A stretch of 64,000 nucleotides of DNA from Streptomyces barkulensis (lineage in GTDB: Bacteria; Actinomycetota; Actinomycetes; Streptomycetales; Streptomycetaceae), in contig NZ_PGSG01000110.1 of NCBI RefSeq assembly GCF_002843305.1, positions 62,001 to 126,000 on the forward strand. Direction: 5' to 3'. A program made the translations under genes and the position numbers. Within the stretch, counting starts at the first letter, position 1, and the number at the start of each line of letters is the position of its first letter. Under the pieces are notes generated by a model. The model searched no databases. It was not told where the DNA came from and saw only the letters and a program-made list of their open reading frames with translations. Shown in pieces: positions 62,563 through 64,000 of the stretch.

Positions 62563-64000
62563 GCGGCGGCAGGGAAACGACGGTCCCGCACCGGGGAGGC
62601 AGGCGCGGCAGAGTACGTGCGGCACGGCTGAACGGCGTGGACGCGGTGGAGGTCGGTGACGACGGGCTCACCCTCACCGTCACCTTCCTGGGCAAGGCGC
62701 CGCACGGCCTGTGCCCGGAGAACGTCCGCATCGAACCGGGCCGCGGGGGCAGGGACATCCGGGCCGTCGCGGTGGAGGTCGAGCGCGAGGAGGACCCCGA
62801 ACTCGACGACCGGCTGCACGTCACCGTGGACCGGACGGGGGGTTTCGGCCGCCACCGGCTGGCGATCGTCGGCACCGACCCCTACGGCCGCCCCGGCACC
62901 GAGCCGTTCCCCGGCTTCGACCAGCGCTACCACGCGGCCGAGTTCTCCTTCCGGCCCGACTGCCCCTCGCCCCTCGACTGCCGGGAGCCGGGGGATCCGG
63001 AGGAGACGGCGCAGGTGCCCGGGACCTTCCGGCCCGCCCCCGTGATCGACTACACCGCCCGCGACTACGACACCCTGCGCCGGCTCGTCATGGACCGCCT
63101 GACCCTGACGGCGCCCGACTGGACCGAACGCAACCCCGCCGACCTGGGCACCACCCTGGCCGAGCTGCTGGCGTACACCGCCGACCAGATCAGCCACCAG
63201 CAGGACGCGGTCGCCACCGAGGCGTACCTGGACACCGCCCGCCGCCGCGTCTCGGTGCGCCGCCATGCGCGGCTGGTCGACTACCCGGTGCACGACGGCT
63301 GCAGCGCCCGCGCGCTGGTCGCCGTCGAGGTGGCCCGGCCGCTGACGCTGCTCGCCGGGACGTACCGCTTCGCCGCCGTGGACGTGCGCACCCTCGGCCC
63401 GCACGACCGGCCGCGCACCGGCACGGTCATCGACGACCGCGACCTGGCGGTACTTCAGGAGCGCGGCCCGGTCGAGGTCTTCGAACCGGTCACCGGCGCG
63501 CCGCTGCGGCTGCGGCCCGAGCACAACACCATCCGTCTGTGGACCTGGGACGGCGAGCAGTGCGCACTGCCCGAGGGCGCCACCTCCGCCACCCTGCGCG
63601 ACGAGTGGGCCGGCGAGCGGGCCGACGAGCGGGCCGGCGAGGGGAGCGACGAGACCGCCGGCAAGGGCGGCCGGGAGCGGCGGCTGGACCTGCGCCCCGG
63701 CGATCTGCTGGTACTGGAGGAGGTGAAGGGCCCGCGCTCGGGAACCCCCGGCGACGCCGACCCCACCCGCCGGCAGGCGGTACGGCTGACCTCCGTCACC
63801 CCGGCCGTCGACCGGCTGTGCGACCAGCCGGTGCTGGAGGTCACCTGGGCCCGCGAGGACGCGCTCGCCTTCCCGCTGCATCTGACCACCCTCGGCGGCC
63901 GGGACTGCGAACCGGTGGAGGACGTCACCGTCGCGCGCGGCAACGTGGCCCTCGTCGACCACGGCCGCTCGCTCACCTTCTGCGGACACCTCCCCGAGCG
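62559..64000 (+). CDS. CIS baseplate J-like protein, 3' end outside window
   Basis: At least 480 residues; the frame is open to the right edge. 'Putative baseplate assembly protein' of the gpJ/gp6 type: VIDYTARDYDTLRRLVMDRL, NPADLGTTLAELLAYTADQISHQQDAVATEAYLDTARRRVSVRRHARLVDYPVHDGCSARA (in parts). A Glu/Gly-rich linker lies around residues 347-372. ATG 62559 overlaps the gp25-like stop by four bases. Confidence 0.9.
   Translation, partial: MSGGRETTVPHRGGRRGRVRAARLNGVDAVEVGDDGLTLTVTFLGKAPHGLCPENVRIEPGRGGRDIRAVAVEVEREEDPELDDRLHVTVDRTGGFGRHRLAIVGTDPYGRPGTEPFPGFDQRYHAAEFSFRPDCPSPLDCREPGDPEETAQVPGTFRPAPVIDYTARDYDTLRRLVMDRLTLTAPDWTERNPADLGTTLAELLAYTADQISHQQDAVATEAYLDTARRRVSVRRHARLVDYPVHDGCSARALVAVEVARPLTLLAGTYRFAAVDVRTLGPHDRPRTGTVIDDRDLAVLQERGPVEVFEPVTGAPLRLRPEHNTIRLWTWDGEQCALPEGATSATLRDEWAGERADERAGEGSDETAGKGGRERRLDLRPGDLLVLEEVKGPRSGTPGDADPTRRQAVRLTSVTPAVDRLCDQPVLEVTWAREDALAFPLHLTTLGGRDCEPVEDVTVARGNVALVDHGRSLTFCGHLPE

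Overview
The window is very GC-rich, uses high-GC third codon positions and GTG/TTG starts, and encodes a litR-crt carotenoid cluster, streptogrisin-type protease, GH13 amylase, MocR and WD40-STAND proteins. Together these point to Streptomyces or a close relative. No rRNA, tRNA, CRISPR array or transposase was seen.

Layout. 1-8.3 kb: PPK2-type kinase (5' end outside the window), CapA-type protein, a LysE exporter divergent from a MocR regulator, a secreted PHB-depolymerase-type esterase, a membrane-anchored phosphate-binding-like protein and a small membrane protein. 8.3-13.3 kb: an AraC regulator divergent from a large HTH-STAND-WD40 protein. 13.3-18.3 kb: secreted starch-binding alpha-amylase, secreted endonuclease I, VanZ protein. 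18.3-22 kb: sulfide:quinone oxidoreductase behind two ATACCC-N4-GGGTAT sites, a small conserved protein and a flavohaemoglobin.

22.6-36.7 kb reads as a light/stress region. A translationally coupled operon encodes a PP2C phosphatase, a cobalamin-binding protein with the Wx9EH signature of CarH/LitR photoreceptors, and a STAS anti-sigma antagonist. After an alkyltransferase (ogt) comes an isorenieratene-type carotenoid cluster (crtU, crtY, crtT, a Rieske gene, crtB, crtI, crtE) divergent from litR, the B12-dependent light regulator. A cobalamin-salvage amidohydrolase (CbiZ) lies about 4 kb further on.

36.9-43.9 kb holds an alcohol dehydrogenase, two methyltransferases, a streptogrisin-like protease, a nucleoside deaminase, a small membrane-anchored protein, CbiZ, OsmC, and an XRE-cupin regulator divergent from one of the methyltransferases.

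44.4-64 kb is a contractile injection system (CIS) operon: sheath, tube, baseplate and accessory proteins, tail terminator, AAA+ ATPase, a 2149-residue DUF4157 protein, a helical-repeat protein, tube adaptor, LysM protein, spike proteins, gp25-like wedge, and a baseplate protein that runs off the end. The last ~350 residues of the DUF4157 protein and the helical-repeat gene share a lower-GC composition unlike the rest of the operon. This looks like an inserted toxin-immunity cassette and is the most striking feature here, together with the cobalamin-dependent partner-switch operon.
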